Positions 62,970-64,000 of a stretch of DNA of 64,000 nt are shown piece by piece (position 1 is the first letter of the stretch; the number at the start of each line of letters is the position of its first letter). Position numbers and translations under genes: made by a program. The notes under the pieces are model-generated. The model made no database searches. It was not told the origin of the DNA and saw only the letters and a program-made list of their open reading frames with translations. Source of the DNA: Cunninghamia lanceolata (taxonomy: Eukaryota > Streptophyta > Pinopsida > Cupressales > Cupressaceae); the NCBI GenBank assembly GCA_027924645.1, contig BSBN01000140.1:10856501-10920500 (forward strand), given 5' to 3'.

Positions 62970-64000
62970 TGTTGGAAATAGTTCAAACAACTGAGAGGGG
63001 GGGTGAATCAATTGTCACTAAATTTTAACCTTTTCTGAAACTTTTAAATATTCTTTATAACTAGATTAATGATGAAAACATTTAAGCATAAATCAACACA
63101 TGAGTAGAAATAACATGAACACACAACACTAGAATTTTGACATGGAAAATCTAGTTAAGGGAAAATCCACAGTGGAGGTTAACCCACAAAAATGTATACC
63201 CTATTAAAAGTACTTAAGAAAATAGAAGGCACATGCCTTCAGGGGCACTGCCTAGAGCTCACTACTCAAGGAGAGGCTCACTACCTATAAGAAATTATGA
63301 TTTACATAGAGATAATGAACTGACAAATTGCATCTACATCCATGCCTGAATTAGTCCCTTTGAAGGCTCAAAAACTTCTGCTCTTATCTTGAAATTCCTC
63401 TTCACTGATTCTTCACTCTATACTCCCTTCGTTCCTCTTCTTCTCTACTCTGCTTTTGATCCTTTCTTTAGATTTAATTCATTGTATTCAAGGATGATTT
63501 TTGACAACTCTTCAATAAGTATTTATATGCTTCATCAACCTTGGAATGATCAACACGGTCAGCTAAAGTAGACATGGATCATCACACTATCAGCCAAACA
63601 CAACTAAGACTTGAATCTTCTTCTACAACCATGCCATGCTTTATAAAAATGCTCTTAGATCATCTGCAACATGCTAGGATTATTTGGTCGGACAAGACTA
63701 GGAAGAACATCAACCTCAAAGAAGAAATCTTCAATCAACAAGCTCAAACTTCAATGCAGACCTTCAACATAGTAGGCACATGATCTAGAGACATCCACAA
63801 GCACATTAAAATCACCAATAACATTCACTCTAAACCAAATTGCCAGAATCATTTGTATCTTCCCCTGGAACCTCAAGAACACTCTCTACCATGATTGTCA
63901 AATTGGAAAGATAGCTTGTGGACCTCCAAACCACGAACCACTGGAGTTGATGATACACACTGACTTCCCAAACATGCCTTCAGATCCATAGACCATAGTA
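62970..64000 (-). repeat. 5' LTR of the copia element, cut by the window end
   Basis: Starts tgttggaaatagt and aligns with 57091 to about 58120. About 310 more bases are expected beyond the window. Confidence 0.85.

Larger units (their letters stand above)
57091..64000 (-). mobile_element. Decayed Ty1/copia retrotransposon, truncated by the window end
   Basis: LTRs begin at 57091 and 62970; the second runs off the window. On the minus strand there are a diverged tRNA-iMet-like PBS beside the right LTR, gag and pol pieces in Ty1/copia order (protease, integrase, reverse transcriptase, RNase H) and a typical copia purine tract beside the left LTR. The left LTR has lost its TG (it begins TA). 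In about 290 bp compared by eye the LTRs differ at about 10% of sites, the most of any pair here. The left flank is LINE sequence, so it inserted into the LINE. The right target duplication is outside the window. Confidence 0.9.

Noticed and set aside
1..64000. CRISPR arrays, operons, bacterial promoters or terminators
   Set aside because: No regularly spaced direct repeats with unique spacers exist, and all coding similarity is to plant retroelements, so bacterial feature types do not apply.

Overview
The window reads as nuclear DNA of a seed plant with a large, repeat-rich genome. A gymnosperm is my guess, from the low gene density, the very long LTRs and the old nested retroelements, but no host gene is present to fix the species. 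I found no convincing host protein gene, rRNA, tRNA gene or CRISPR array. Almost everything recognisable is a retrotransposon or a retrotransposon remnant.

Layout: (1) 1-2944 holds no recognisable gene. (2) Element A, 2950-16507, plus strand, has LTRs of 5.8 and 5.0 kb around a 2.8-kb interior with no pol genes. The interior carries a decayed reading frame of unknown type. (3) A solo LTR of 1.65 kb (16510-18163, 5-bp target duplication acaac) landed at the 3' end of element A, inside A's own target duplication. It carries an 18-bp minisatellite. (4) 18172-21626 holds no recognisable gene. (5) Element B, 21632-51008, minus strand, is a decayed Ty3/gypsy element (target duplication aaaga; LTRs about 4.2 and 4.5 kb; tRNA-iMet primer site). 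A tRNA-derived SINE sits inside its dead reverse transcriptase. (6) Element C, 33067-48621, minus strand, is inserted in the 5' LTR of element B. It is a complete 15.6-kb Ty3/gypsy element of the chromovirus type. Its two 5373-bp LTRs differ at only three positions that I could find, and it has an uninterrupted gag-pol frame of about 1550 codons. (7) 51014-53548 is an AT-rich, tandemly repeated stretch. (8) 53549-57090 is the 3' part of an L1-type LINE (minus strand, decayed). (9) From 57091 to beyond the window end is a decayed Ty1/copia element (minus strand) inserted in that LINE.

The layers give a relative history. Copia LTRs differ by about 10% in the stretch I compared by eye, element B by about 5-6%, element A by about 4-5%, and element C by well under 0.1%. 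The older copies are full of stops of the CAG/CAA-to-TAG/TAA kind and are poor in CpG, while element C keeps its CpGs. In element C the parts work together: a 5' LTR promoter drives one transcript, tRNA-iMet primes reverse transcription at the PBS, the purine tract primes plus-strand synthesis, and one polyprotein supplies Gag, protease, reverse transcriptase, RNase H and integrase. Residue numbers for element C count from the ATG at 43123. All divergence figures are eye counts over short samples.
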